Shown: in pieces, positions 17,798 through 26,216 of the stretch
Numbering within the stretch: the stretch's first letter is position 1
Layout of the letters: every line of letters starts with the position of its first letter
Assembly: GCF_014489615.1 (NCBI RefSeq)
Contig: NZ_CP060825.1
Coordinates: 6,184,001-6,248,000, forward strand
Source of the DNA: Streptomyces genisteinicus
GTDB lineage: Bacteria; Actinomycetota; Actinomycetes; Streptomycetales; Streptomycetaceae
DNA: 64,000 nucleotides
Direction of reading: 5' to 3'
The notes under the pieces: generated by a model
The model's database searches: none
The model's input: only the letters and a program-made list of their open reading frames with translations
What the model was told of the DNA's origin: nothing
Program-made: the position numbers and the translations under genes

Positions 17798-19372
17798 ATG
17801 CAGCAGGGCACGGTGCTGGGCGGCCGGTACACGCTCGGCCGCCTCCTGGGCAACGGCGGTATGGGCGAGGTGCGGGAGGCGGTGGACGGCGCGACCGGCG
17901 GCACGGTCGCCGTGAAGACGATGCTGCCCCGGGTCGACGACGCGGAGGGCGCCAAGCGCTTCGCCCGCGAGGTGGTGGCGACGGGACGGGTCAACAGCCG
18001 CTATGTGGTGGGGCTCCTCGACTCGGGCACGCACGAGGACAGCGCCTACCTGGTGATGGAGTACGTCGAGGGCAGCAGCCTCGACCGGCTGCTGCGCGAG
18101 GGCCGCTCGTGGAGTGTGCCCGAGACGGTCCTGATGCTGTGGCAGCTGGCGAAGGGGCTGGCGCACGCCCACGCCGACGGGATCCTCCACCGGGACGTCA
18201 AGCCGGGGAACATCATGGTCGTGGGGGAGAAGGAGGCCAGACTCTGCGACTTCGGGATAGCCAAACTCCTGGGCGACCACGGCGCCACCGATCTCACCGG
18301 CACGGGTGTCATCGGCACGCCGGCCTACCTGGCCCCCGAGCGCTGGGAGTCCGGCGCCGTCGACACCACGCTCAGCGACATGTACGCGCTCGGCTGCGTC
18401 GCCTACGAACTCCTCTCCGGCCGGCACCCGTTCGCCCGCGAACGGGTGGGCGGCGACCTGCGCGAGCTGCACGCGCACGCGCGGCCGCGCCCGCTGCACA
18501 CCCTGCGCGACGACATCCCCCACGCCCTCCAGCGGCTGGTGGAGGCGCTGCTCGCCAAGCAGCCGGAAGCCCGCCCGTCGAGCGACTTCACGGCCGCCGT
18601 GCTGGAGGCGCCGCCGCTGCGCGCCCTGGGGGAGTCGCGTGCGGCGGACCGGCTGCGGGAGTACGCCGCCGAGAGCGACCGCCGGCTGGCGGTCGCCGAC
18701 GGCCTGCGCCGGTCGGGCAGTCCGGAGGAGGCGCTGCGCGCGTACCGCACCATCGTCCGGCGCCGCACCCTGATGCAGGGGCCCGACGACGACAGCACGC
18801 TGCGGGCCCGCCAGGCGACGGCCGACTGCCTGTGGGCGATGAACGACGCGGAGGGCTCGGTCGAGCTGTGCCGGGAGATCGCCGCCGACTGGGCCCGCAC
18901 CTTCGGCGACAGCGGTGACGACGCGATCGCCACCCTGCAGGCGCTCTCCTACCGGCTGGGTTGGCTCGGCCGCCACGGGGAGGCCCTCCCGTACCTCGAA
19001 CGGATCGCCCGTGCGCGGGCCGGGACCCGCGGCGACTCGCCGGTCACCTTCACCGCCGAGCACCACTGGGCGGACTGCCTCCTCAAGTGCGACCGCCCCG
19101 CGGACGCCGCGGTGGTGCTGCGCCGGGTCGTCGGCGGCCGGCGCCAGGTGCTCGGCGCGGACGACGCCGAGACGGTCCGCAGCACGCTGCTGCTCGCCGA
19201 CGCGCTGGTGGCGTCGGGGGATCCGGCCGGGGCACTGGACCTGCTGAGGCCGCTCGGCGCGCGCGGCCCCGGGAGCCCGGTGCACACCGTGAGCGGCTCC
19301 CGGGGGCTGGCCGAGCGGATCGACGAGGCAGAGCGGGCGGCGGGCCGGCGCAGGTGGTTCTTCCGCCGCTGA
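17798..19372 (+). CDS. Soluble Ser/Thr protein kinase with C-terminal helical (TPR-like) repeats
   Basis: A 524-aa protein. The Hanks-type kinase domain (about 11-270) is complete: GNGGMGEV (18-25), Lys40 (VAVK), HRDVKPGN (131-138), DFG (151-153), and APE within YLAPERWESG. Residues about 290-500 are paired helices spaced like TPRs (EEALRAYRTIVRRR, GEALPYLERIARAR, PAGALDLLRPL). There is no transmembrane segment or PASTA domain, so it acts in the cytosol, unlike PknB. GGAAGGAG precedes the ATG. It is the third gene of the operon with the Hsp70-like ATPase, a likely substrate or regulator. Confidence 0.92.
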   Translation: MQQGTVLGGRYTLGRLLGNGGMGEVREAVDGATGGTVAVKTMLPRVDDAEGAKRFAREVVATGRVNSRYVVGLLDSGTHEDSAYLVMEYVEGSSLDRLLREGRSWSVPETVLMLWQLAKGLAHAHADGILHRDVKPGNIMVVGEKEARLCDFGIAKLLGDHGATDLTGTGVIGTPAYLAPERWESGAVDTTLSDMYALGCVAYELLSGRHPFARERVGGDLRELHAHARPRPLHTLRDDIPHALQRLVEALLAKQPEARPSSDFTAAVLEAPPLRALGESRAADRLREYAAESDRRLAVADGLRRSGSPEEALRAYRTIVRRRTLMQGPDDDSTLRARQATADCLWAMNDAEGSVELCREIAADWARTFGDSGDDAIATLQALSYRLGWLGRHGEALPYLERIARARAGTRGDSPVTFTAEHHWADCLLKCDRPADAAVVLRRVVGGRRQVLGADDAETVRSTLLLADALVASGDPAGALDLLRPLGARGPGSPVHTVSGSRGLAERIDEAERAAGRRRWFFRR

Positions 19373-19406
19373 GGCCCCTGGGCCCGCGCGCCGCGGCCCG
19401 CTCCCG

Positions 19407-19435
19407 GGCACCGGAGGCGGCGTCTCCCCGGTGCC
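19407..19435 (+). terminator. Putative terminator of the Hsp70-kinase operon
   Basis: An 8-bp perfect stem (GGCACCGG at 19407-19414 with CCGGTGCC at 19428-19435) with a 13-nt loop starts 35 nt after the kinase stop. Confidence 0.4.
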
Positions 19436-19633
19436 GTGCACCCGGGACGACGCCGTGCCCCGCGGCCACGTGCCCGGGACGTGTGCCCGTCCGCGCCCCG
19501 TCCGCCGGCCCGCCGGGCGCGGACGGGGCGTGCGCCGGGGGCGGGCGATCACACCACCGCATAGGTCTGGACCAATCCGCCGACGGCTGGCAGCCTGTCA
19601 CCACACCTGTCCGTCGCCCGCGGAGGACCGACC

Positions 19634-20590
19634 GTGCAACGTCCCCCCACATCAACCGTGTTGGCCTGTACCGCCCTCTTCGTCCTCACCGCCTGCGGCG
19701 GCGGCGAGGAGGCGGACACCGATCCCCCCACCACCCCCGCCGGCGTCACCGCCCAGGCCGGCAGCGCCACATCCGTCCATGTGATGTGGGACCACTCCAC
19801 CGACGACACCGGCATCACCGGCTACGAGGTCTACGAGCAGGGCAAACGGGTGAAGACCCTCCCGGGCGCCAAGCACATGACCGACGTCGAGGGCCTCACG
19901 CCGCGGACCGCGTACCGCTTCACCGTCCGGGCCCGCGACGCCGCGGGCAACCTGTCCGCGCCCAGCGCCCCCGTGTCCGTGACGACCCCCGAGGCCGCGC
20001 CCGACGACCGCACACCCCCCACCGCGCCGGTCGCCGTGCGCGGCGCCGTGGACGGGAGCCGCGCCGTGACCCTCACCTGGGGCGCCTCCCGGGACGACAC
20101 CGGCGTCACCGCGTACGACATCTACCAGGAGGACTCCCGCGTCCACAGCGTGCCCGGCGACGCGACCGGCGCACGCGTCACCAACCTGCGCCCCGGCAGC
20201 GTGTACACCTTCACCGTCCGCGCCCGCGACGCCGCCGAGAACTCCTCCCCGGACAGCACGGCCGTCGACCTCACCACCGCCCCCGCCCCCGGGGACGGCC
20301 CGAGCACCGCACCGTCCGGTCTCGAGGCCACGGCGCGCAAGGACAGCATCGAGCTGGCCTGGACCCCGCCCGACACCGGGGCGCCGGTCAAGGAGCACCA
20401 GCTCTTCCTCAACGGCGAGATGGCGACCACCATCGTCTGGGGCGCCCAGCCGGCCGGGCCCCGCGTCACGTACACGATGACCGTCACCGACCCCCCGGGC
20501 ACCCGCTACAGCGTCAAGCTCCGCGCCCGTCTCCCCGACGGCACCTGGGGCGACTTCTCCGCGCAGCGCACGGTGGTGGTCGCCGGCTGA
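19634..20590 (+). CDS. Fibronectin type III lipoprotein
   Basis: A 318-aa exported lipoprotein. The signal peptide ends in the lipobox LTAC (Cys about residue 21). Three FnIII-like domains follow, each with the Pro-rich start, WxxSxDDTGVTxYxIY core and YxFTVRARDAAGN strand (about 33-117, 128-215, 226-317); the third is more diverged. GTG 19634 has GGAGGA 6 nt upstream. FnIII repeats usually serve as spacers or carbohydrate/protein-binding modules of secreted hydrolases; here no catalytic domain is attached. Confidence 0.85.
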   Translation: MQRPPTSTVLACTALFVLTACGGGEEADTDPPTTPAGVTAQAGSATSVHVMWDHSTDDTGITGYEVYEQGKRVKTLPGAKHMTDVEGLTPRTAYRFTVRARDAAGNLSAPSAPVSVTTPEAAPDDRTPPTAPVAVRGAVDGSRAVTLTWGASRDDTGVTAYDIYQEDSRVHSVPGDATGARVTNLRPGSVYTFTVRARDAAENSSPDSTAVDLTTAPAPGDGPSTAPSGLEATARKDSIELAWTPPDTGAPVKEHQLFLNGEMATTIVWGAQPAGPRVTYTMTVTDPPGTRYSVKLRARLPDGTWGDFSAQRTVVVAG

Positions 20591-20661
20591 GGGCTGCCCC
20601 GCGGCGGCCGCACGCGACGGGACCGGGGAACAATCCCGCGGGGCGCCCCGTTCCAGCGATC

Positions 20662-21528
20662 ATGACGACAGAGCCCGAGGTCCTGCACTACACCGCCTTC
20701 TCCGACGACCCGGCGGGCGGCAATCCGGCCGGGGTCGTCCTGGACGCCGCGGGGCTCGACGACGCCGCCATGCTCGCGCTCGCCGCCCGCCTCGGCTACA
20801 GCGAGTCCGCCTTCCTCACCGATCCGCCCGCGGACCTGGGCGGCACCCCGGGGCGTGCCTTCACCCTCCGCTTCTTCAGCCCCAGGGCGGAGGTGCCGTT
20901 CTGCGGTCACGCCACGGTGGCCGCGTCCGTCGCGCTCGCCGAACGCATCGGACCCGGCGACCTCCTGTTCGCCACGCCCGCCGGCCCGGTGCCGGTCAGT
21001 GTGACGGAGAGCGAGGGGGTCCTGCGGGCGACGCTGACCACGGTCGAGCCGCACACCGAGGAGATCGCGGACGCCGACCTCGCCGAGGCGCTCGCCGCAC
21101 TCGACTGGCCGGCCGGGGACCTCGACCCCACGCTTGTGCCCCGGATCGCCTTCGCGGGAGCTCGCCACCTCGTGATCGGGGCGGCGACCAGGGAGCGGCT
21201 CGCGGACCTCGCCTACGACTTCGCCCGCCTCGAAGCGCTGATGCACCGGCTCGACCTCACCACCGTCCAGCTGGTGTGGCGCGAGTCCCGCACCGTCTTC
21301 CACGTCCGCGACCCGTTCCCTGTGGGCGGTGTGGTGGAGGACCCGGCGACGGGTGCGGCGGCGGGCGCCTTCGGCGCGTACGCCCGGGAGTTCGGCCTCG
21401 TCCCGGCCGCGTCCGTGCTCACCCTGCACCAGGGCGCCGACATGGGGCGGCCGGGCGTCCTGACGGTGGAGCTCCGCGAGGGCGACGCCCGGATCCGGGT
21501 CGGCGGCACGGGCACCCGCATCGCCTGA
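20662..21528 (+). CDS. PhzF-family isomerase-like protein
   Basis: A 288-aa protein with both halves of the diaminopimelate-epimerase-like fold. Typical PhzF motifs are present: NPAGVVLDA near residue 21, catalytic-type Glu48 in LGYSESAFL, FFSPRAEVPFCGHATVA (about 74-90), and VVEDPATGAAAGAFGAY near residue 230. True PhzF isomerises dihydro-hydroxyanthranilate in phenazine synthesis, but there are no phenazine genes here, so this is a stand-alone homologue of unknown substrate. No clear Shine-Dalgarno precedes the ATG. Confidence 0.85.
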   Translation: MTTEPEVLHYTAFSDDPAGGNPAGVVLDAAGLDDAAMLALAARLGYSESAFLTDPPADLGGTPGRAFTLRFFSPRAEVPFCGHATVAASVALAERIGPGDLLFATPAGPVPVSVTESEGVLRATLTTVEPHTEEIADADLAEALAALDWPAGDLDPTLVPRIAFAGARHLVIGAATRERLADLAYDFARLEALMHRLDLTTVQLVWRESRTVFHVRDPFPVGGVVEDPATGAAAGAFGAYAREFGLVPAASVLTLHQGADMGRPGVLTVELREGDARIRVGGTGTRIA

Positions 21529-21646
21529 CCGTGCACCGCGCCGGGGCGCGCGGCGCCGCCGGCCGCCCCGCGCGGGTCAGGGCCGTGCGCCTCCTGCACC
21601 CGTGTCCCGTGCGGGGAGCGGCACCGCCGCCCCGAGCGGGGCGGCC

Positions 21647-22099
21647 TCACTCCGCCGGGCGCCAGCGCAGCCAGTAGCGGGGACCGCCGTCCCGGCGGCG
21701 GGGGCCCGCGGCGAGGCGGTGCTCGGCGACGAGGCGCCGGGCGTCCTCCGGCACCCGGCGATGCGGGGCCAGTGCCGACTCGAGCTCGTCGTAGCGGGCA
21801 TCGACGCCTCCGTGGCCCGGATGGCTCTCCGGCCCGGCCTCACCCGCCTCGCGCCGGGCGTTCCACCGGGCGTAGATCGCCCACTGCTCGCGCTCCAGCT
21901 CCATCGCGGCCCCGCTCGCGGGCCACACCTCGTACGCGTCCGGCGCGTGGCCGAGGGCGTGGTCGTCGCTGTGGAAGTAGTGCGGCCTCCCGCCGATGTC
22001 GGCCAGGCCGGCGCGCGGCCCGTCGTACCACTCCAGCTCGACGTGGACGCGCTCGAAGCCGTCCGCAGCCAGCCGGTCCCCGTCCCAGGTCTCAGCCAC
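21647..22099 (-). CDS. Hypothetical protein (150 aa)
   Basis: A charged, Trp/Tyr-rich soluble protein beginning with GTG (VAETWDGDRLAADGF). The pattern FERVHVELEWYDGPRAGLAD and a later YEVWPASGAAMELEREQWAIY suggests a small alpha/beta domain, but I do not recognise it. The C-terminus RYWLRWRP is basic. It lies 39 nt downstream of the DUF4287-like gene on the same strand and may be co-transcribed with it. Confidence 0.55.
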   Translation of the reverse strand: MAETWDGDRLAADGFERVHVELEWYDGPRAGLADIGGRPHYFHSDDHALGHAPDAYEVWPASGAAMELEREQWAIYARWNARREAGEAGPESHPGHGGVDARYDELESALAPHRRVPEDARRLVAEHRLAAGPRRRDGGPRYWLRWRPAE

Positions 22100-22138
22100 G
22101 GGAAGCCGTCCCCGCCCGCGCCGCCGGGCCGGGCCGCC

Positions 22139-22351
22139 TCACTTTCCGCCGCGCTCGGCGAGGGTGTGCGCGACGAGGGCGTTGGCGTGACCGTGGCCCA
22201 GGCCGTGCTCCTCCTTGAGCCAGGCGACCAGCTCCATGTGCCGGGTGAGCGGCGAGGTGCTGATGAGCTCCTGCCAGTGGGCGACGGGCCGGCCGTACTT
22301 CTTCTCGATCGACGGGAAGTAGCTCGCGGGGCCCTTCACAGGTGCGGTCAT
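22139..22351 (-). CDS. DUF4287-like small protein
   Basis: A 70-aa protein with the DUF4287 pattern SYFPSIEKKYGRPVAHWQELI, a Gly-His-rich helix pair (EEHGLGHGHANALVAH) and no signal. Family function is unknown; in other bacteria the domain is often paired with DUF5655. GGAGGG lies about 10 nt before ATG 22351. It is the first gene of a likely two-gene unit with the 150-aa hypothetical. Confidence 0.75.
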   Translation of the reverse strand: MTAPVKGPASYFPSIEKKYGRPVAHWQELISTSPLTRHMELVAWLKEEHGLGHGHANALVAHTLAERGGK

Positions 22352-22549
22352 GGTGCCGTGTCCCTCCGGTGCGTGCGGCGCCGCGGTGTCCCGGGCGTTG
22401 CTGTACAGGTGAGACGCCCCGGGGCGCGCGAAGTCACCGGCCGCCGAGCGTGATCCCGGTCACACGCCGCGCCCCGCCGGGGGCGAGGCGGCGCCCCTGC
22501 GTCCTCCCGGGTGCGGCCCCCGGCTCCCGCGGGCGGCCCCGGTTCCCGC

Positions 22550-22960
22550 TCAGGTGTACTGCGCGGCGTACTCCTCGGTCGGCTCGATCGGTGTGATGAC
22601 GTCGATCAGCACGCCGTTGGGGTCGGCGACGATGAAGTGGCGCTGGCCGAAGTCCTCGCTGCGCAGGGGCAGCAGCGGGTGCAGCCCCTCGCGTGTCACC
22701 AGCCGCTCCCATTCCGCGTCCACGTCGGGCACCTCGAAATTGAGCAGGAGCCCCTGGACGGGGGAGCGGTGGCCCTCGGGGATCGTCGGGTGGGTGTGGT
22801 CGAGGAGGGCGAGTTCCCCGCCGCCGTCGCCGGGTTGGCGCAGGCTGACGTACCAGTCGGCGTCGAAGGTGACCTCGAAGCCCAGCAGCCGGGTGTAGAA
22901 GTCCCGCGACGCGCCCAGGGCGGTGGTGCCGATCACGGGATAGAAGCTGGTCGTTCTCAT
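22550..22960 (-). CDS. VOC (glyoxalase/bleomycin-resistance fold) protein
   Basis: A 136-aa protein of the vicinal-oxygen-chelate superfamily: the two beta-alpha-beta-beta-beta modules are marked by YPVIGTTALGASRDFYTRLLGFEV and VDAEWERLVTREGLHPLLPLRSEDFGQRHFIVADPNGVLIDVI. The Phe-x-Val-x-Asp-Pro-Asn-Gly stretch is typical of the family's metal-binding end. AAAGGA is 6 nt upstream of ATG 22960. It is divergent from a TetR gene with two shared operators, so it is probably induced by the compound it acts on. The substrate is unknown. Confidence 0.85.
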   Translation of the reverse strand: MRTTSFYPVIGTTALGASRDFYTRLLGFEVTFDADWYVSLRQPGDGGGELALLDHTHPTIPEGHRSPVQGLLLNFEVPDVDAEWERLVTREGLHPLLPLRSEDFGQRHFIVADPNGVLIDVITPIEPTEEYAAQYT

Positions 22961-22974
22961 GGCGGATCCTTTCG

Positions 22975-23018
22975 CATACCGTCGGTATGTCAAACGGTAT
23001 TCGCGTACCATGGGTATG
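22975..23018. promoter_or_regulatory. Pair of TetR operators in the VOC/TetR divergent promoter
   Basis: CATACCGTCGGTATG (22975-22989) is a perfect palindrome about one central base. CGTACCATGGGTATG (23004-23018) is a near-copy 29 bp away, so the two lie about three helical turns apart on the same face. Both are followed by TCAA. Confidence 0.75.
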
Positions 23019-23038
23019 TCAACGAGAGGCTGGGGATC

Positions 23039-23641
23039 ATGCGGCAGGACGGCGTCCGCGCACAGCAGCGCGAACAGACGCGGCAGGCGCTGCTCCGGGA
23101 GGGGCGGCGGCTCTTCTCGGGCCGGGGCTACGCGGACGTGGGTCTCACCGAGATCGTGGCCGCGGCCGGGGTGACCAAGGGGGCGCTCTACCACCACTTC
23201 GCGGGCAAGGCCGAGCTCTTCCGGGCCGTGCTGGAGGAGGCTCAGCAGGAGGTCGCCCGGCGGGTCGAGGGCGCGGCCGCGGCGCACGACGACCCCTGGG
23301 AGCAACTGGTCGCCGGATGCCAGGAGTTCATCACCGCCGCCACCGACCCCGAGGTGCGGCGCGTCATGCTCGTCGACGGCCCGGCCGTCCTCGGCTGGAC
23401 CGAGTGGCGTGCCATGGACGAGGCCGGCTCCGCCCGGCACCTCGCCGACGCGCTCACCGCACTCGTCGACGCGGGCGTCATCGTCCGGCAGCCGGTCGGC
23501 CCGCTGGTCCACCTGCTCTCCGGGGCGATGAACGAAGCCGCCCTCTGGCTCGCCTCCACCGCCCGCCCCGAGGACCTCGCGCCCACCCGCGCCGCACTGG
23601 AGCACCTGCTCGGCGCGCTGCGGACCCGCCCGCCGCGGTGA
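23039..23641 (+). CDS. TetR-family regulator of the VOC gene
   Basis: A 200-aa regulator with the N-terminal TetR domain (LLREGRRLFSGRGYADVGLTEIVAAAGVTKGALYHHFAGKAEL in two blocks, about residues 18-60) and a helical C-terminal domain of the TetR_C type (LVDGPAVLGWTEWRAMD is typical). ATG 23039 has a GAGG/GGGG purine run just upstream. Divergence from the VOC gene and the twin palindromes argue for autoregulated local repression. Confidence 0.88.
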   Translation: MRQDGVRAQQREQTRQALLREGRRLFSGRGYADVGLTEIVAAAGVTKGALYHHFAGKAELFRAVLEEAQQEVARRVEGAAAAHDDPWEQLVAGCQEFITAATDPEVRRVMLVDGPAVLGWTEWRAMDEAGSARHLADALTALVDAGVIVRQPVGPLVHLLSGAMNEAALWLASTARPEDLAPTRAALEHLLGALRTRPPR

Positions 23642-23779
23642 GGGCGCAGCCGCGGCCCGATCCGCCGGGATGTCCGCGGCACCGCGTTCCCGCCCCGGTG
23701 AACTTCCCGGTGAACGGTGGCCGCGCTCCCGTGCGCCCCGGTGGAGAGGGCCCGCGGCCCGCCGTCTACGATCCGCTCC

Positions 23780-24442
23780 ATGACCGGAGCAGCGCCCCGC
23801 CTCGCCACCACGTCTCCCCGTCCCGCGGGGCCGCGCCGGGGCGGTGTCGGCAGATCGCTGCTGGCGCTGTTCGCGGTGCTGGTCCTTGCCTGGGCGATCG
23901 CCGCGGGCAATACCGCCCTCGCCTACGTCAGCCTCGGCAACGACGTGATCCCGATCGTCACCGGCTGCCTCCTCGCGGTCGGTTTCGTGATCGTGCTGCG
24001 GCTGCTCCACCACGCCTGGTGGCTGGCCCTGCTCTCCGTCGTCCCGGGCCTGTTCGTCCTCGTCGGCTCCGTCCAGTACGCACCCGAGGCGGCGCTGGAG
24101 CGCCGCGGTGTGCGCGAGACCGCCGTCGTCACCGCGGACAGCGCGGCGGGCACGGAGAGCAAGGACCACCGGTTCACGCTCACCGGCCCCGGCGGTGAAC
24201 TGGACGAGACGCTGCGCTACCGGGGCAGCGACCCCGGCATCCGCGTGGGCGACCGGATCGAGATCGTCCGTGACCCCGAGGGCGTCGTCGCCATGGAGCG
24301 CGCCGACGAGGTCGACCCCGAGGCCCGCCTCGGCGGCCTGGTCGGCGGCGCCGCCGCCTGGTCCGTGATCACCGTCGCCGCCGGATGGCGCGGCCACTAC
24401 CTGCGGCGCAGCGGCCGCACTCCCTTCCTCGACGGAGTCTGA
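23780..24442 (+). CDS. DUF3592-like membrane protein
   Basis: A 220-aa protein with three predicted N-terminal membrane helices (about 28-50, 57-76, 80-98), a soluble beta domain (RRGVRETAVVTADS... DPGIRVGDRIEIVRDPEG, about 108-175) and a final hydrophobic segment near 190-205. The soluble part has the DUF3592 look, function unknown. The ATG follows TACGAT by 7 nt with no Shine-Dalgarno, so a leaderless mRNA is likely. Confidence 0.7.
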   Translation: MTGAAPRLATTSPRPAGPRRGGVGRSLLALFAVLVLAWAIAAGNTALAYVSLGNDVIPIVTGCLLAVGFVIVLRLLHHAWWLALLSVVPGLFVLVGSVQYAPEAALERRGVRETAVVTADSAAGTESKDHRFTLTGPGGELDETLRYRGSDPGIRVGDRIEIVRDPEGVVAMERADEVDPEARLGGLVGGAAAWSVITVAAGWRGHYLRRSGRTPFLDGV

Positions 24443-24516
24443 CCCGCCCGGCCTGCCGGCCGCGCCGGCGCACCCGGGCCGACGGACCGTCCGGCCGCCC
24501 CGCGGCTGCCGGGTGG

Positions 24517-25371
24517 TCAGGCGTGGGGCCCCGGCTGCCCCGCGGACGCGGTGACGATCCAGACGGACCCGGGCACCAGCACGCCCCGGGTGGTCTCGAA
24601 CTCCTCGAAGGCCCGTCGCACTTCGGCCCGGACGCCCGCGGCGGTCGCCGCGTCGACCTCGCGCAGGTTGTGCCGCGTGGGCCCCATGGCGAAGAGGAAC
24701 CCCGTGGCGTCGTCGGCGTCCGCCCCCAGGTTCATGGGGGCTTCGGCGGAGGTGATGCCGACGTCCGTGAAGCCCGCGCCGGTGAGCACGTCGCGGATGC
24801 GTGCCGGGTCCAGCAGCGAGCCCATCCCGGTGGCGGCCGGGGACGCCTCCCGGAGGAACGGGGCGAGCGCCGCCGTGGCGCGGGCGTAGGCGCCGTCCGG
24901 TTCGCCGGGCTGCGGGCCCAGGAAGGCGAGCCGCCCCTCGGGCGTGAGCGTGCGCCGGAGGTGGGAGAACGCCTCGACGTGGTCGCCGAAGAACATCACG
25001 CCGCCCCGGCTGATCAGGACGTCGTGCGACGCCTCGGGGAACGGGTGCACCTGCGCGTCGCCCTGCTCGAAGCGGATGTTGGCGATTCCCTCCGCGGCCG
25101 CGTCGCGGCGGGCCCGTTCCAGCATCGGTGCGGAGAGGTCGATGCCCGTGACGTGGCCGGCGACCGCCTGGCGGGCGGCGATGCGGGTGGTGCGGCCCGT
25201 GCCGCAGCCGATGTCGAGGACGCGGTCGTGCGCGGTGATGCCCGCCGCCGCGAACAGGGCGTCGTTGAAGCCGTCCAGCATGCCGTTGTAGCGCTCGGGG
25301 TGTTCTGCCCAGTGGACGCCCTCCCAGTCGTTCCACGCCTCGGCCTGCTGACGGTTGGCGATGTCGTGCAC
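24517..25371 (-). CDS. Class I SAM-dependent methyltransferase
   Basis: A 284-aa protein with the Rossmann methyltransferase motifs: motif I VLDIGCGTGRTT (about 51-62), acidic loop GIDLSAPMLERAR (about 76-88), motif II FEQGDAQVHPFP, and motif III LRRTLTPEGRLAFLG. The N-terminus (QQAEAWNDWEGVHWAEH) is shared with UbiE-like enzymes. The acceptor is unknown. GTG 25371 has GAAGGGA 8 nt upstream. It is divergent from a TetR gene and flanks a strong double palindrome, so it probably answers to that regulator. Confidence 0.9.
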   Translation of the reverse strand: MHDIANRQQAEAWNDWEGVHWAEHPERYNGMLDGFNDALFAAAGITAHDRVLDIGCGTGRTTRIAARQAVAGHVTGIDLSAPMLERARRDAAAEGIANIRFEQGDAQVHPFPEASHDVLISRGGVMFFGDHVEAFSHLRRTLTPEGRLAFLGPQPGEPDGAYARATAALAPFLREASPAATGMGSLLDPARIRDVLTGAGFTDVGITSAEAPMNLGADADDATGFLFAMGPTRHNLREVDAATAAGVRAEVRRAFEEFETTRGVLVPGSVWIVTASAGQPGPHA

Positions 25372-25398
25372 GGATCTGGTCCCTTCGCCGGAACGATT

Positions 25399-25430
25399 AC
25401 TAGAGTTGAACTCTAGAGTCGAGCTCTAGT
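25399..25430. promoter_or_regulatory. Double overlapping palindrome, TetR operator
   Basis: CTAGAGTTGAACTCTAG (25400-25416, perfect) overlaps CTAGAGTCGAGCTCTAG (25413-25429, perfect outer arms). Together they read as a near-symmetrical 32-bp element between the methyltransferase and TetR genes. TAGACT (25433-25438) directly beside it is a -10-like box for the TetR gene. Confidence 0.8.
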
Positions 25431-25444
25431 TATAGACTCCGGTC

Positions 25445-26080
25445 ATGAGCGAGGTCAAGGCGAGGCGTGGCACCAGGGCCCGCGAGACACGGCGGCGGAT
25501 CATCGACGCGGCGGGCGAACTCTTCGTCGCCAAGGGGTACGGGGCGACGACCCTCCAGGAGATCGCCGACCGCGCCGGTGTCGCCGTGCAGACGATCTAC
25601 TTCGCCTTCCGCAACAAGCCCTCGCTGCTGAAGGAACTGGTCGACGTGGCGATCGCGGGGGACGACGACCCCGTGCCCACGATGGAACGCCCCTGGTTCG
25701 CCGAGGTCACCGAGGCCCCGACGGCCGACGCCGCCCTGTCCGCCCTCGTCCGGGGCAGCCGCGGCACCCTCGAACGGGTCGCCGCCATCAACGAGATGGT
25801 CCACGCGGCCACCGCGACCGACCCGGAGATCCGTGACCTGTGGCCGGCCGGCTCCGACCCCAGGTACGCCGTCGTCTCGGCCGCGACGGACTCCCTCCGG
25901 GGCAAGCCGGGGGCCCGTGCGGACGTCACGGGCGAGGAGGCGGCGGACATCGCGTTCGCGCTCCTCAGCCCGGAACTCTTCCTCGTGCTGACCCGCGACC
26001 GCGGATGGTCGCCGGAGCGCTGGGAACGCTGGGTCCACGAGACGCTCCGCGCCCGGCTCGTCCTCGCCGTCCCGCACTGA
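25445..26080 (+). CDS. TetR-family regulator of the methyltransferase gene
   Basis: A 211-aa protein. The TetR HTH is clear (TRRRIIDAAGELFVAKGYGATTLQEIADRAGV then QTIYFAFRNKPSLL, about 14-62), followed by a helical ligand domain. ATG 25445 lies 6 nt after TAGACT with no Shine-Dalgarno, so the mRNA is probably leaderless and repressed through the adjacent double palindrome. Confidence 0.88.
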   Translation: MSEVKARRGTRARETRRRIIDAAGELFVAKGYGATTLQEIADRAGVAVQTIYFAFRNKPSLLKELVDVAIAGDDDPVPTMERPWFAEVTEAPTADAALSALVRGSRGTLERVAAINEMVHAATATDPEIRDLWPAGSDPRYAVVSAATDSLRGKPGARADVTGEEAADIAFALLSPELFLVLTRDRGWSPERWERWVHETLRARLVLAVPH

Positions 26081-26216
26081 CCCGCGCGCCGCACCCCGTC
26101 CCGCACCGACCCGCCGGCCCGCGCCCCGGCCCCGCACCGACCCGCGCGCCCCGGCCCGCCGGGCGAATCGGAATCAATAACTCCGCTCTGTCGGTGGCTT
26201 CTTCTACGCTCCGGGC

